A DNA stretch of 64,000 nucleotides from Wenyingzhuangia sp. 2_MG-2023 (lineage in GTDB: Bacteria; Bacteroidota; Bacteroidia; Flavobacteriales; Flavobacteriaceae), in the NCBI RefSeq assembly GCF_030548295.1, contig NZ_JAUOSB010000006.1:123837-187836 (forward strand), read 5' to 3'. Position numbers and translations under genes: made by a program. The notes under the pieces are model-generated. The model was not told where the DNA came from and did not search any database. It worked only from the letters and a program-made list of their open reading frames with translations. Below are positions 50,719-60,830 of this stretch, piece after piece (position 1 is the stretch's first letter; every line of letters begins with the position of its first letter).

Positions 50719-53700
50719 ATGGCATCAAACAAAAAATACTGGAAAAGTGTTGAAGAGCTAAATGAAAATAGTTCAATTGTTGCTTCGCTTGAACAAAACG
50801 AATTTAATGAAGGACAAGCTCCTGAATCGTTTTTAGGTGATAAAGAAACGTTAGAAGCGTCAAGTACAACAAGACGTGATTTCTTAAAATATGTTGGATT
50901 TACAACAGTAGCAGCTTCGTTAGCAGCTTGTGAAGGACCGGTAATTAAATCGATCCCTTACGTTGTAAAACCAGAGGAGGTAACTCCAGGTATTGCAAAT
51001 TATTATGCATCTACTATTGCAGATGGATTTGATTTTGCAAACGTATTGGTAAAAACAAAAGAGGGTAGACCTGTTTTTATTTTACCAAACAAAGAAGCTA
51101 AAGGGACTACAAATGCCCGCGTAAATGCTTCTGTATTGTCTTTATATGATAGTTTAAGATTGAGAGGTCCTAAAGTAAAAGGGAATACAGCTTCTTGGTC
51201 GGATGTAAATGGAAAAATTACAGCTCAATTAGAAACTCTTTCTAATGCAGGAGAAAAAATTGTGATTTTGACAGGAACATTAGCAAGTCCTTCTACAGAT
51301 GCTTTGATTGCTGACTTTGCTAAAAAATACAACAATGTATCTCATGTAGTTTACGATGCTATTTCTGAGTCTGCTGCTTTAGATGCTTTCCAAGAGGTTT
51401 ACGGAGAAAGAGCTTTAGCTAACTATAAATTAGAAGATGCTAAAACAATTGTTTCTATTGGTGCAGATTTCTTAGGAGATTGGCAAGGTGGAGGATTTGA
51501 AGCTGCTTATGCTGCAGGTAGAGATGTAAAAGCAGGAAAGTTTTCACGTCACATTCAGTTTGAAGGGAATTATTCTTTGACGGGAGCAAATGCAGACAAA
51601 CGTGTGGTGTTAAAACCATCTGAACAAGCTTATGCTTTAATCAACTTATACAACGCAGTAACAGGACAAAACTTAGCTTCTAAGAAAACTCCTGGAGATG
51701 CTGCTATCAAACAAGCTGCTGCGCAATTAAAAAAATCAGGAAGTAAAGCTGTAGTTATTACAGGAATTCAAGATAAAAATGCTCAATTGATTGCTTTGGC
51801 AATCAATAACTATTTAAACTCAGAAATTTTAGATACTACGAATGTTAAGTACGTACGTGGAGGAAATGATGCTGAGGTTTCTACTTTGATTGCAGAATTG
51901 AAAGCAGGTAAAGTTGGAGCATTGATTACTTATAATACCAACCCAGTTTATACATTGGCAAAAAGTGCTGATTTTAAAGCTGGTTTGAAAAAAACAAAAT
52001 TAACTGTAGGATTCTCTTCTAAGGAAGATGAAACATTGAATGAGATGCAATTTGCATTGCCAACACCTAGTTATTTAGAAGCTTGGGGAGATGTTAAAAT
52101 GACTGCAAGTCAATACAGTTTGACACAACCAACCATCAAACCTTTGTTTGATTCAAAACAATTTCAAGATTGTTTGTTAGCTTGGTCAGGTCAAACAACT
52201 TCTTACTATGATTATTTATCAGCTTATGCAAAGTCTGATGTTTTAGGAGATAAATCTTGGAATACTACATTGCACGATGGTTTTGCACCATTATCTGCAA
52301 CAGTATTAAGTGCAAGCGATATTGATGTAACTGCTGCTGCAAGTGCATTCAAATCAGGAATTAAATCTGGAGCTTTTGAATTGACATTGTATTCTTCAGT
52401 TGCAATGGGTGATGGTCAACAAGCAAACAACCCTTGGTTGCAAGAATTGCCAGATCCATTAACAAGAGCTTCTTGGGATAACTATTTGTTGATGTCTAAA
52501 GCAGATGCTGATGAATTAGGTTTTTCTAACCCAATCAAAGATAACGGAGCTATCAATGGTCAATATGCAACATTGACTGTAAATGGTGTAAAACTAGAAA
52601 ATGTACCTGTTTTAATTCAACCAGGTCAAGCTAAAGGTTCTTTAGGATTATCTTACGGATATGGTAAAACAAAAGCATTAAAAGAAGAAATGTTAGTAGG
52701 TGTTAACGCTTACAGTATTGCTTTTGGAGGATCTCAAGTTGTTTCTGTAGAAAATACAGGAGGAGATCACTTATTTGCATGTGAACAATTACAACATACA
52801 ATTGCTGGTCGTCACGATATTTTAAGAGAAACTAGCTTAGAGCAATACCAACACGGTCATGCAGAAGAGTGGAATCCAAGACCGGAAGTTTCTTTAAAGC
52901 ACCAAGAAACAGATGTTAATAAGGTTGATTTGTGGGAAGATCATGATAGATCTATTGGACATCACTTTAACTTGTCTATAGATTTAACTTCTTGTACAGG
53001 TTGTGGATCTTGTGTAATTGCATGTCATGCAGAAAACAATGTTCCTGTTGTAGGGAAGCATGAAGTACGTGTAGGTAGAGATATGCACTGGTTGCGTATT
53101 GATAGATACTATACTTCAGAAGGTGATGCAATCACTGATAATAAGAAAACAAATTCAGCTTCTAGTGAAGATTCAGCTGAATTATACCAAAAATTAGAAA
53201 CTCCTGAGGCAATAAATCCTCAAGTAGCTTTCCAACCGTTGATGTGTCAGCACTGTAACCATGCACCTTGTGAAACTGTTTGTCCTGTAGCGGCAACATC
53301 TCATGGTCGCCAAGGTCAGAATCAAATGGCATATAACAGATGTGTGGGTACTCGTTACTGTGCTAACAACTGTCCTTATAGAGTACGTCGTTTTAACTGG
53401 TTTAAATACAATAGCAACGATGAGTTTGATTTCCATATGAATGACGACTTTGGTAAAATGGTGTTGAACCCAGATGTAGTTGTACGTTCTCGTGGAGTGA
53501 TGGAAAAATGTTCTATGTGTATTCAAATGACACAAGCAACTATTTTAAACGCTAAAAACGAGGGTAGAGCAATAGATGTTAATGAATTTACAACGGCTTG
53601 TTCTAGTGCTTGCGCTACAGGTTCTATCAAGTTTGGGGACATCAACAGTCCAGAAGATGAAGTAACTGAGTTGCGTAAAGATAAACGAGCATATAGATTG

Positions 53701-53769
53701 TTAGAGTTCATTGGAACAGATAACAATGTAGTTTATCAAACTAAAATCAGAAATACAAACGAAGCTTAA
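50719..53769 (+). CDS. actB: alternative complex III Fe-S/molybdopterin-like subunit ActB
   Basis: The 1016-residue protein fuses a molybdopterin-oxidoreductase-like domain, which lacks the cofactor in this complex, to a ferredoxin-like domain. An internal Tat-like signal TTRRDFLKYVGFTTVAA lies at about residues 51-70. The C-terminal part carries cluster motifs CTGCGSCVIACHAENN, CQHCNHAPCETVCPVAA, CVGTRYCANNCPYR and CSMCIQ with CSSACATGS, fitting three 4Fe-4S and one 3Fe-4S cluster. It works with ActA and ActC to move electrons from menaquinol. It follows actA by 62 bases. Confidence 0.95.
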   Translation: MASNKKYWKSVEELNENSSIVASLEQNEFNEGQAPESFLGDKETLEASSTTRRDFLKYVGFTTVAASLAACEGPVIKSIPYVVKPEEVTPGIANYYASTIADGFDFANVLVKTKEGRPVFILPNKEAKGTTNARVNASVLSLYDSLRLRGPKVKGNTASWSDVNGKITAQLETLSNAGEKIVILTGTLASPSTDALIADFAKKYNNVSHVVYDAISESAALDAFQEVYGERALANYKLEDAKTIVSIGADFLGDWQGGGFEAAYAAGRDVKAGKFSRHIQFEGNYSLTGANADKRVVLKPSEQAYALINLYNAVTGQNLASKKTPGDAAIKQAAAQLKKSGSKAVVITGIQDKNAQLIALAINNYLNSEILDTTNVKYVRGGNDAEVSTLIAELKAGKVGALITYNTNPVYTLAKSADFKAGLKKTKLTVGFSSKEDETLNEMQFALPTPSYLEAWGDVKMTASQYSLTQPTIKPLFDSKQFQDCLLAWSGQTTSYYDYLSAYAKSDVLGDKSWNTTLHDGFAPLSATVLSASDIDVTAAASAFKSGIKSGAFELTLYSSVAMGDGQQANNPWLQELPDPLTRASWDNYLLMSKADADELGFSNPIKDNGAINGQYATLTVNGVKLENVPVLIQPGQAKGSLGLSYGYGKTKALKEEMLVGVNAYSIAFGGSQVVSVENTGGDHLFACEQLQHTIAGRHDILRETSLEQYQHGHAEEWNPRPEVSLKHQETDVNKVDLWEDHDRSIGHHFNLSIDLTSCTGCGSCVIACHAENNVPVVGKHEVRVGRDMHWLRIDRYYTSEGDAITDNKKTNSASSEDSAELYQKLETPEAINPQVAFQPLMCQHCNHAPCETVCPVAATSHGRQGQNQMAYNRCVGTRYCANNCPYRVRRFNWFKYNSNDEFDFHMNDDFGKMVLNPDVVVRSRGVMEKCSMCIQMTQATILNAKNEGRAIDVNEFTTACSSACATGSIKFGDINSPEDEVTELRKDKRAYRLLEFIGTDNNVVYQTKIRNTNEA

Positions 53770-53799
53770 AAGGAATAACTAAAATTTAAAATTAATTAT

Positions 53800-55200
53800 A
53801 TGTCGTCTCATTACGAAGCACCCATCAGAGAACCTTTAGTTTTAGGGGAAAAGAGTTACCACGATATCACAATGGATATTGTAAAACCAATAGAGGGTAA
53901 GGCAAATAAAAACTGGTATGTAGCATTTACAATTGCATTGGTCGCATTTTTATGGGGTCTAGGTTGTATTGCTTATACCATTAGTACAGGTATTGGAGCT
54001 TGGGGATTGAACAAGAACATTGGATGGGCTTGGGATATTACCAACTTTGTATGGTGGGTAGGTATCGGTCACGCAGGTACTTTAATTTCTGCTGTACTTT
54101 TATTGTTCCGTCAAAAATGGAGAATGGCGATCAACCGTTCTGCAGAAGCAATGACGATTTTTGCAGTATTCCAAGCAGGTTTGTTCCCAATTATTCACAT
54201 GGGACGTCCGTGGAATGGTTATTGGGTATTGCCTATTCCAAACCAATTTGGATCTTTATGGGTTAACTTTAACTCACCATTGTTATGGGATGTATTTGCA
54301 ATTTCAACATACTTATCTGTATCATTGGTTTTCTGGTGGACAGGTTTGTTACCCGATTTTGCAATGATTCGTGATAGAGCTGTAAAGCCTTTCCAAAAAA
54401 AGATATACGCTTTGTTATCTTTTGGATGGTCTGGTAGAGCAAAAGACTGGCAACGTTTTGAAGAAGTATCTTTAGTATTAGCTGGTTTGGCAACTCCATT
54501 AGTACTTTCTGTACACACTATTGTATCTATGGATTTCGCTACTTCTATCAACCCAGGTTGGCACTCAACTATATTTCCTCCTTATTTCGTAGCTGGAGCA
54601 ATCTTTTCTGGATTTGCAATGGTACAAACACTTTTAGGGGTGATGAGAAAAGTAACCAACTTAGAAAATTACATTACTCGTTTGCATATTGAATATATGA
54701 ACATTGTAATTATGGTAACAGGAGGTATTGTTGCTGTAGCTTATGCATCTGAATTCTTTATTGCATGGTACACAGGTTCTCCTTATGAAAACTATACATA
54801 CATGTCTATTGGAGCTGCAACAGGTCCTTACGGATGGGCATTCTGGTCGTTGATTTTATTTAACATTGCGATACCTCAATTGTTGTGGATTAAAAAGTTC
54901 AGAAGAAGTTTTATTGTATCTTTCTTAATCTCTATAGCCATCAACATTGGTATGTGGTTTGAGCGTTTTGACATTATTGCAATTGTATTAAGTAAAGGTC
55001 ACTTGCCATCAACTTGGACACGTTTTGAGCCTACATTTGTAGATGTTGGTATTTTTGTAGGAACGATTGGATTCTTCTTTGTATTGTTCTTATTATATGC
55101 AAGAACATTCCCTGTAATTGCTCAGGCAGAAGTAAAAACAATTATGAAATCTTCAGGAGAACATTATAAACAATTAAGAGACGGAAAAAATGAGCACTAA
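53800..55200 (+). CDS. actC: alternative complex III membrane subunit ActC (NrfD/PsrC-like)
   Basis: The 466-residue integral membrane protein has about ten hydrophobic helices and the NrfD-like quinol-binding pattern, with segments such as ITNFVWWVGIGHAGTLISA, VFQAGLFPIIHMGRPWNGYW and LVLSVHTIVSMDFATSINPG. It binds menaquinol and probably moves protons. It is followed by actD with an 11-base overlap. Sequence and position are standard for the complex. Confidence 0.95.
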   Translation: MSSHYEAPIREPLVLGEKSYHDITMDIVKPIEGKANKNWYVAFTIALVAFLWGLGCIAYTISTGIGAWGLNKNIGWAWDITNFVWWVGIGHAGTLISAVLLLFRQKWRMAINRSAEAMTIFAVFQAGLFPIIHMGRPWNGYWVLPIPNQFGSLWVNFNSPLLWDVFAISTYLSVSLVFWWTGLLPDFAMIRDRAVKPFQKKIYALLSFGWSGRAKDWQRFEEVSLVLAGLATPLVLSVHTIVSMDFATSINPGWHSTIFPPYFVAGAIFSGFAMVQTLLGVMRKVTNLENYITRLHIEYMNIVIMVTGGIVAVAYASEFFIAWYTGSPYENYTYMSIGAATGPYGWAFWSLILFNIAIPQLLWIKKFRRSFIVSFLISIAINIGMWFERFDIIAIVLSKGHLPSTWTRFEPTFVDVGIFVGTIGFFFVLFLLYARTFPVIAQAEVKTIMKSSGEHYKQLRDGKNEH

Positions 55201-55717
55201 TAAAGTTATACACGCATTATACAATGATGATGATGTTTTAATGGATGCTGTTAAAACAGTCAAAGGAGCAAATCATCATATTGAAGAGGTTTTTACACCG
55301 TTTCCAGTTCACGGTTTAGATAAGCTATTAGGATTGCCACAAACACGATTAGCAATTTGTGCTTTCTTATATGGATTGTGTGGTTTGTCATTTGCTATTT
55401 GGATGACAAATTATATGATGATTGAAAATTGGCCTCAAGATATTGGTGGTAAACCCAATTTTTCTTGGTGGTTAAACATGCCAGCTTTTGTGCCAATTAT
55501 GTTTGAATTGACAGTGTTTTTTGCTGCTCACTTAATGGTAATTACTTTTTACATGAGAAGTAGATTGTGGCCTTTTAAGGAAGCTGAAAATCCTGATCCA
55601 AGAACTACAGATGATATTTTCTTAATGGAAATTCCTGTACACGATAACGAAGAAGAATTAACAGCTTTGTTAAGCACTACCAATGCTGTTGAGATTAAAG
55701 TAATTGAAAAGCACTAA
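55190..55717 (+). CDS. actD: alternative complex III subunit ActD (DUF3341)
   Basis: The 175-residue protein has two central membrane helices (about 57-75 and 98-120) with the DUF3341 signature: HIEEVFTPFPVHGLDKLLGL, NWPQDIGGKP and NMPAFVPIMFELTVFFAAH. ActD is a small structural subunit of the complex. The start overlaps actC by 11 bases and the stop is five bases before actE, so the genes are tightly coupled. Confidence 0.93.
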   Translation: MSTNKVIHALYNDDDVLMDAVKTVKGANHHIEEVFTPFPVHGLDKLLGLPQTRLAICAFLYGLCGLSFAIWMTNYMMIENWPQDIGGKPNFSWWLNMPAFVPIMFELTVFFAAHLMVITFYMRSRLWPFKEAENPDPRTTDDIFLMEIPVHDNEEELTALLSTTNAVEIKVIEKH

Positions 55718-55722
55718 TAACC

Positions 55723-56274
55723 ATGAGTAGATTATTTAAAATTACAACAGTTTTAGCAGTAGTAACCTTAGTTTTTACTTCATGCGACAAGTCAAGACGT
55801 CAGTTACAATTTATGCCTGATATGTATCAGTCAGTTTCTGGTGAACCTTATGAAGAGAGTACTGTTTTTGAGAACGGATTAGAAGCTCAACAACCAGTAT
55901 CAGGATCTATTTCTAGAGGACATATTCCTTATGAATATCCAGATACAAACGAAGGGTACGAGGATGCAAAGAAAAAATTAAAATCACCTTTGACAGCAGA
56001 AGACTTAGATAGTGAACAAGCAAAAAACTTATACACTATTTACTGTTCAGTATGTCACGGTAAAAAAGGAGATGGACAAGGAGACTTAGTGAAAAGAGAA
56101 AAATTCTTAGGAATTCCAAACTATAAGGATAGAGATGTAACCGAAGGAAGTATTTACCATGTTATAATGCACGGTAAAAACATGATGGGATCTCACGCTT
56201 CACAATTGAACGAAAAAGAACGTTGGTTGATTGTAAAGCATGTTCAAGAACTAAGAAATAACTTGTTAAAATAA
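55723..56274 (+). CDS. actE: alternative complex III monohaem cytochrome c subunit ActE
   Basis: The 183-residue protein is a lipoprotein by its signal (VTLVFTSCDKS, Cys20) and a monohaem cytochrome c with CSVCHGKKGDGQG at about residues 107-119. The distal methionine candidate is in HGKNMMGSHA. It starts with the conserved ActE segment LQFMPDMYQSVSGEPYEES. It probably docks near ActA and passes electrons to the oxidase. Confidence 0.93.
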   Translation: MSRLFKITTVLAVVTLVFTSCDKSRRQLQFMPDMYQSVSGEPYEESTVFENGLEAQQPVSGSISRGHIPYEYPDTNEGYEDAKKKLKSPLTAEDLDSEQAKNLYTIYCSVCHGKKGDGQGDLVKREKFLGIPNYKDRDVTEGSIYHVIMHGKNMMGSHASQLNEKERWLIVKHVQELRNNLLK

Positions 56275-56297
56275 ATTACCAAACACTTAGATAAATT

Positions 56298-57713
56298 ATG
56301 TATCAATTTTCAAGTAAATTAAAGATAACGGCTATTGCCTTAATGGTAATCGGTTTAATAGGTATCATTATCGGTTTTGTTTCTGCTCCAAGTACCCAAG
56401 CAGAAGTAGCTGAAATATTAGCACATCAAGAAGCGGGACATGGAGCTCATGGAGATGCACATGCTACAAAAGAGGTAGCTCATCACGATGCGCATGCGGA
56501 AACTACTCATAAAGAAGAAGCTCATGCACATGGTCACGATGCACACGCAGCAGCTGGTCATAAAGAAGAAACACATGCTGAAGGTCATGGAGACCATCAT
56601 TTAGAACATGTTTTACATCAATTACAAAACAAACCTTGGGCAGCATTTTATGTAGCGTTGTTCTTTTTTACGTTTGTAACTATTGTTGTTTTTGCATTCT
56701 TAAACATTCAAAGAGTTGCTCAAGCGGGTTGGTCTATAGTTTTGTTTAGAGTTATGGAAGGTATCTCAGGATTTTTACCTTACGTATCTGCAATCTTCAT
56801 CATTTTTGTCATTCTAACAGCATTTGGTGCGAATCATTTATTTGTGTGGATGGGAGAAGGTGTAACAGATCCAGAGTCAGCAAATTTTGATCAATTGATT
56901 GCAAATAAAGAAGGTTGGTTAAATGTACCTAGATGGTTAATTTGTAGTCTTGTTTATTTAGTAGGATGGAATGTTTTCCGTTTCTTAAATAGAAAATACT
57001 CTTTATTACAAGATACTGCTGGTAACTTAACAAACTATACAAAAAATTACAAATTAGGAGTTGCATTTTTAGGATTCTTTATTTTTACAGAATCTATGTC
57101 AGTTTGGGATTGGATTATGGGAATAGATCCACACTGGTTCTCTACCTTATTTGGATGGTATGTATTAGCAACATTCTTAGTGTGTGCTGTTACTATTATT
57201 GCAATGGTAACTGTATATTTAAAATCTAAAGGATATCTAGAGGTTGTAAATGATAGTCATTTACATGATTTAGGAAAATTTATGTTTGGATTCTCTATTT
57301 TCTGGACCTATTTATGGTTTGCTCAATTCATGTTAATATGGTACGCAGATATGCCGGAAGAAACTGTTTATTATATACAACGTTTTGAAGATTATAAGTG
57401 GATTTTCTTAGGAATGATTCCTTTGAACTTTATATTGCCTGTATTAATGTTGGTAAATAGTGACTTTAAACGTATACCACAAATTGTACTTGGAGTAGGA
57501 AGTATTATATTATTAGGACACTATATTGATGTGTTTATTATGATTATGCCTGGTACGGTAGGAGATCAATGGGGATTTGGAATTACTGAAATTGCAAGTA
57601 TCTTATTTTTCTTAGGATTGTTTATTTATGCAGTATTTACAACTATTAGTAAAGCTCCATTAATTGCAAAAGGAAATCCTTTTTTACACGAAAGTGAACA
57701 TTTCCATTATTAA
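56298..57713 (+). CDS. actF: alternative complex III membrane subunit ActF with His-rich loop
   Basis: The 471-residue NrfD-like membrane protein is a second, ActC-related subunit with about ten helices. Typical segments are ESMSVWDWIMGIDPHWFSTL and FGFSIFWTYLWFAQFMLIW. Between the first helix (about 9-29) and the second (about 115-135) it has a low-complexity loop with 19 histidines in residues 43-107, with many alanine, glutamate and glycine residues. This loop would lie on the side opposite the N-terminus and could bind metal ions such as copper. The oxidase genes follow 39 bases later. Confidence 0.93.
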   Translation: MYQFSSKLKITAIALMVIGLIGIIIGFVSAPSTQAEVAEILAHQEAGHGAHGDAHATKEVAHHDAHAETTHKEEAHAHGHDAHAAAGHKEETHAEGHGDHHLEHVLHQLQNKPWAAFYVALFFFTFVTIVVFAFLNIQRVAQAGWSIVLFRVMEGISGFLPYVSAIFIIFVILTAFGANHLFVWMGEGVTDPESANFDQLIANKEGWLNVPRWLICSLVYLVGWNVFRFLNRKYSLLQDTAGNLTNYTKNYKLGVAFLGFFIFTESMSVWDWIMGIDPHWFSTLFGWYVLATFLVCAVTIIAMVTVYLKSKGYLEVVNDSHLHDLGKFMFGFSIFWTYLWFAQFMLIWYADMPEETVYYIQRFEDYKWIFLGMIPLNFILPVLMLVNSDFKRIPQIVLGVGSIILLGHYIDVFIMIMPGTVGDQWGFGITEIASILFFLGLFIYAVFTTISKAPLIAKGNPFLHESEHFHY

Positions 57714-57752
57714 TATATATCACTACATTTGCAAAAAATTTAAAACAGAATT

Positions 57753-58817
57753 ATGTTAGCTTTATTTTATTTTTTCGTAGCTGTTGCCATTGCCATTGGA
57801 ATTTGGCAAGTGAACAAACTACTTACATACAGAGTAATTTTCAAGGAAATTAAAGACGGTAAAAAAATCATCACTTTCGAGAACGATGACAATCCTATCG
57901 CAACAGACAAAGACAATGATTTACAAGGTAAATTGTTGCTAGTTTTCTTAATAGGTTTTTACTTATTAATGGGATATTGTTTGATATTTCTACACGATAT
58001 CATGTTGCCAGGTTCTGCTTCTGTAGAAGGTGAAGATTATGATAATTTATATACAATCACTTTTGTTTTAATTGGAGTAGTTCAGTTTATCACTCAAGGA
58101 TTGTTATACTTCTTTGGATATAAGTACAAAGGTGTTGTTGGAAAGAAAGCAACTTTCTTTGCAGATTCTCATAAATTAGAATTGATTTGGACAACCATTC
58201 CAACTGTAGTTTTAGCAGTCTTGATTTTGTACGGTTTATCTATATGGAATGATGTTACAGATTTAGAAGGTGACGAAGCTATTGTAGTAGAAGTTTATGC
58301 AAAACAATTTGCATGGGAAGCTAGATATGCAGGTAGAGATAACGAATTAGGACGTGGTAACGTTCGTAATATTGAAGGAGCAAATACGATGGGTATCGAT
58401 TTGACAGATGCAAATTCAGTTGATGACATTCCTGTACGTGAATTACACTTGCCTGTTGGAAAGAAAGTAGTTTTTAAGTTCCGTTCTCAAGATGTATTGC
58501 ACTCTGCTTATATGCCTCACTTTACAGCTCAGATGAACTGTGTTCCTGGTATGGTAACAGAGTTTGGTTTTACACCAAAATACACTACTGAGGAAATGAG
58601 AGAAAGAAAAGATGTAATACGCAAGGTAGCTAGTGTTAATAAAGTAAGACAAGCTAAAGGAGATGATCCTTATGAATTTGATTACCTATTGCTATGTAAC
58701 AAAATTTGTGGACCTTCTCACTACAACATGCAAATGAAAATTGTAGTTGAATCAGAAAAAGATTATTTAATCTGGTTGAACCAACAAAAGACTGCAAAAG
58801 AATTATTCAAGTTATAA
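57753..58817 (+). CDS. coxB: cytochrome c oxidase subunit II
   Basis: The 354-residue subunit II has an N-terminal hydrophobic segment (about 1-18), then two membrane helices (about 50-72 and 95-120), and a cupredoxin domain. The CuA site is intact: HSAYMPHF upstream, then Cys315, Cys319, His323 and Met326 in CNKICGPSHYNMQM. No cytochrome c domain is fused at the C-terminus, so electrons probably come from ActE or ActA. It is the first oxidase gene after actF, likely in one operon. Confidence 0.95.
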   Translation: MLALFYFFVAVAIAIGIWQVNKLLTYRVIFKEIKDGKKIITFENDDNPIATDKDNDLQGKLLLVFLIGFYLLMGYCLIFLHDIMLPGSASVEGEDYDNLYTITFVLIGVVQFITQGLLYFFGYKYKGVVGKKATFFADSHKLELIWTTIPTVVLAVLILYGLSIWNDVTDLEGDEAIVVEVYAKQFAWEARYAGRDNELGRGNVRNIEGANTMGIDLTDANSVDDIPVRELHLPVGKKVVFKFRSQDVLHSAYMPHFTAQMNCVPGMVTEFGFTPKYTTEEMRERKDVIRKVASVNKVRQAKGDDPYEFDYLLLCNKICGPSHYNMQMKIVVESEKDYLIWLNQQKTAKELFKL

Positions 58818-58847
58818 GAAAACTGTTAGATAAAAAAAGAATTTATT

Positions 58848-60623
58848 ATGTCAGAACATCATCATAAAGAAACTTTCGTAACTAAATATTTATTTAGTTT
58901 TGATCATAAAATGATTTCAAAACAGTTTTTAGTAACTGGTATGATCATGGGAGTTATAGGAGTATTAATGTCTTTGTTATTTAGACTTCAAATAGCTTGG
59001 CCAGAGCATTCATTTTCTATTATTGAAGCTTTCTTACCAGAACGTTTTCAATCAGAAGCGGGAGTGATGAAACCAGATATCTACTTAGCTTTAGTTACAA
59101 TTCATGGTACCATCATGGTATTCTTTGTATTAACTGCAGGTTTGAGTGGTACTTTTTCAAATTTATTAATTCCATTGCAAATTGGAGCTCGTGATATGGC
59201 TTCAGGATTTATGAACTGCCTATCTTATTGGTTGTTTTTCATCTCAAGTGTTATCATGGTTATTTCATTGTTCGTACAAGCTGGACCAGCTTCTGCAGGA
59301 TGGACTATCTATCCACCGTTGTCAGCATTGCCACAAGCAATTCCTGGTTCAGGATTAGGGATGACATTGTGGTTGGTTTCTATGGCTATATTTATTGCTC
59401 AGTCTTTGATTGGTTCTTTAAACTACATTGTTACCATCTTAAACTTAAGAACAAAAGGTATGACAATGACAAGATTACCATTAACTATGTGGGCATTGTT
59501 CATTACTGCAATTATTGGAGTTGTTTCTTTCCCAGTCTTATTATCTGCAGCATTGTTGTTGATTTTTGATAGAAGTTTTGGTACATCTTTTTACTTATCA
59601 GACATCTTTATTGGTGGAGAAGTTTTGAACTACCAAGGAGGATCACCAGTATTGTTTGAACACTTATTCTGGTTCTTGGGTCACCCAGAGGTATACATTG
59701 TATTGTTACCAGCATTAGGATTGACTTCTGAAATTATTTCTACAAATTCACGTAAACCAATTTTTGGATACCGTGCAATGATTGGATCTATCATGGCAAT
59801 TGCTTTCTTATCAACAATTGTATGGGGTCACCATATGTTTGTGTCTGGAATGAACCCTTTCTTAGGATCTGTGTTTACATTCACAACTTTGTTGATTGCA
59901 ATTCCATCTGCAGTAAAAGCGTTTAACTACATCACTACTTTATGGAAAGGTAATTTACAGTTTAACCCTGCAATGTTATTTTCTATCGGATTGGTTTCTA
60001 CATTTATTACAGGAGGTTTAACCGGAATTGTCTTAGGAGATTCTGCTTTGGATATCAACGTTCACGATACTTATTTTGTTGTAGCTCACTTCCACTTGGT
60101 AATGGGTGTATCGGCAATTTATGGAATGTATGCAGGTATTTATCACTGGTTCCCTAAAATGTATGGGAAAATGATGAACAAAACATTAGGGTATGTTCAC
60201 TTCTGGATTACGGCTATTGCAGCTTATGGAGTTTTCTTCCCAATGCACTTTATTGGATTGGCAGGTTTACCTCGTAGATATTATACAAATACAAACTTTC
60301 CATTGTTTGACGATTTAGCAAATGTAAACCAAGTAATGACAATCTTTGCATTGATTGGTGGTGCTGCTCAAGTTGTTTTCTTGGTAAACTTTTTTATGAG
60401 TATTTACAAAGGAAAAGTAGCAAGTCAAAACCCATGGAAAGCAAATACATTAGAGTGGACTACTCCAGTAGAACATGTTCATGGTAACTGGCCAGGAGAA
60501 ATTCCTGAAGTTTACCGTTGGCCTTATGATTATAGTAAAGTTGACGAAAATGGAGAGTATATTTTTGGTGAAGATTACATCATGCAAACTGTTCCATTAA
60601 AAGCAGGAGAGCAAGAGTCTTAA
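58848..60623 (+). CDS. coxA: cytochrome c oxidase subunit I
   Basis: The 591-residue haem-copper oxidase subunit has about 12 helices. The Cu-B and haem ligands lie in HGTIMVFFVL (haem a), FLGHPEVYIVLLP (the His-Tyr pair), IVWGHHMFVSGM and HDTYFVVAHFHLVMG (haem ligands). The HPEVY motif and its length fit an A-type oxidase. It is the terminal electron acceptor for the complex III upstream. Subunits III and IV and assembly genes are not in this window. A terminator follows. Confidence 0.96.
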   Translation: MSEHHHKETFVTKYLFSFDHKMISKQFLVTGMIMGVIGVLMSLLFRLQIAWPEHSFSIIEAFLPERFQSEAGVMKPDIYLALVTIHGTIMVFFVLTAGLSGTFSNLLIPLQIGARDMASGFMNCLSYWLFFISSVIMVISLFVQAGPASAGWTIYPPLSALPQAIPGSGLGMTLWLVSMAIFIAQSLIGSLNYIVTILNLRTKGMTMTRLPLTMWALFITAIIGVVSFPVLLSAALLLIFDRSFGTSFYLSDIFIGGEVLNYQGGSPVLFEHLFWFLGHPEVYIVLLPALGLTSEIISTNSRKPIFGYRAMIGSIMAIAFLSTIVWGHHMFVSGMNPFLGSVFTFTTLLIAIPSAVKAFNYITTLWKGNLQFNPAMLFSIGLVSTFITGGLTGIVLGDSALDINVHDTYFVVAHFHLVMGVSAIYGMYAGIYHWFPKMYGKMMNKTLGYVHFWITAIAAYGVFFPMHFIGLAGLPRRYYTNTNFPLFDDLANVNQVMTIFALIGGAAQVVFLVNFFMSIYKGKVASQNPWKANTLEWTTPVEHVHGNWPGEIPEVYRWPYDYSKVDENGEYIFGEDYIMQTVPLKAGEQES

Positions 60624-60645
60624 GGCTTTAGTTATATATAAATTT

Positions 60646-60680
60646 AAAACTCGATTGGTGAAAACTAATCGAGTTTTTTT
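60646..60680 (+). terminator. operon terminator after coxA
   Basis: AAAACTCGATT pairs with AATCGAGTTTT around a loop of about 12 bases, followed by further T. It ends the actA-coxA transcript. The 150 bases after it hold no gene I can see. Confidence 0.9.
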
Positions 60681-60830
60681 ATGCTTAAATTCAAAGAATT
60701 ATAGCATGTTTTAAGTATTCTATTGACTATGTGAATACCATTTTTGCTCTATAGATGGATCTAGGTTTGGAATAGTATAATTTTAAAATTCATTTGGTGG
60801 ATTATACTTAAAAAATCAATAGTTGTTTTA

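Noticed and set aside
56418..56600. Minus-strand Met/Ser/Cys-rich frame
   Set aside because: It is the antisense of the His-rich loop of actF and only reflects the repetitive codons.
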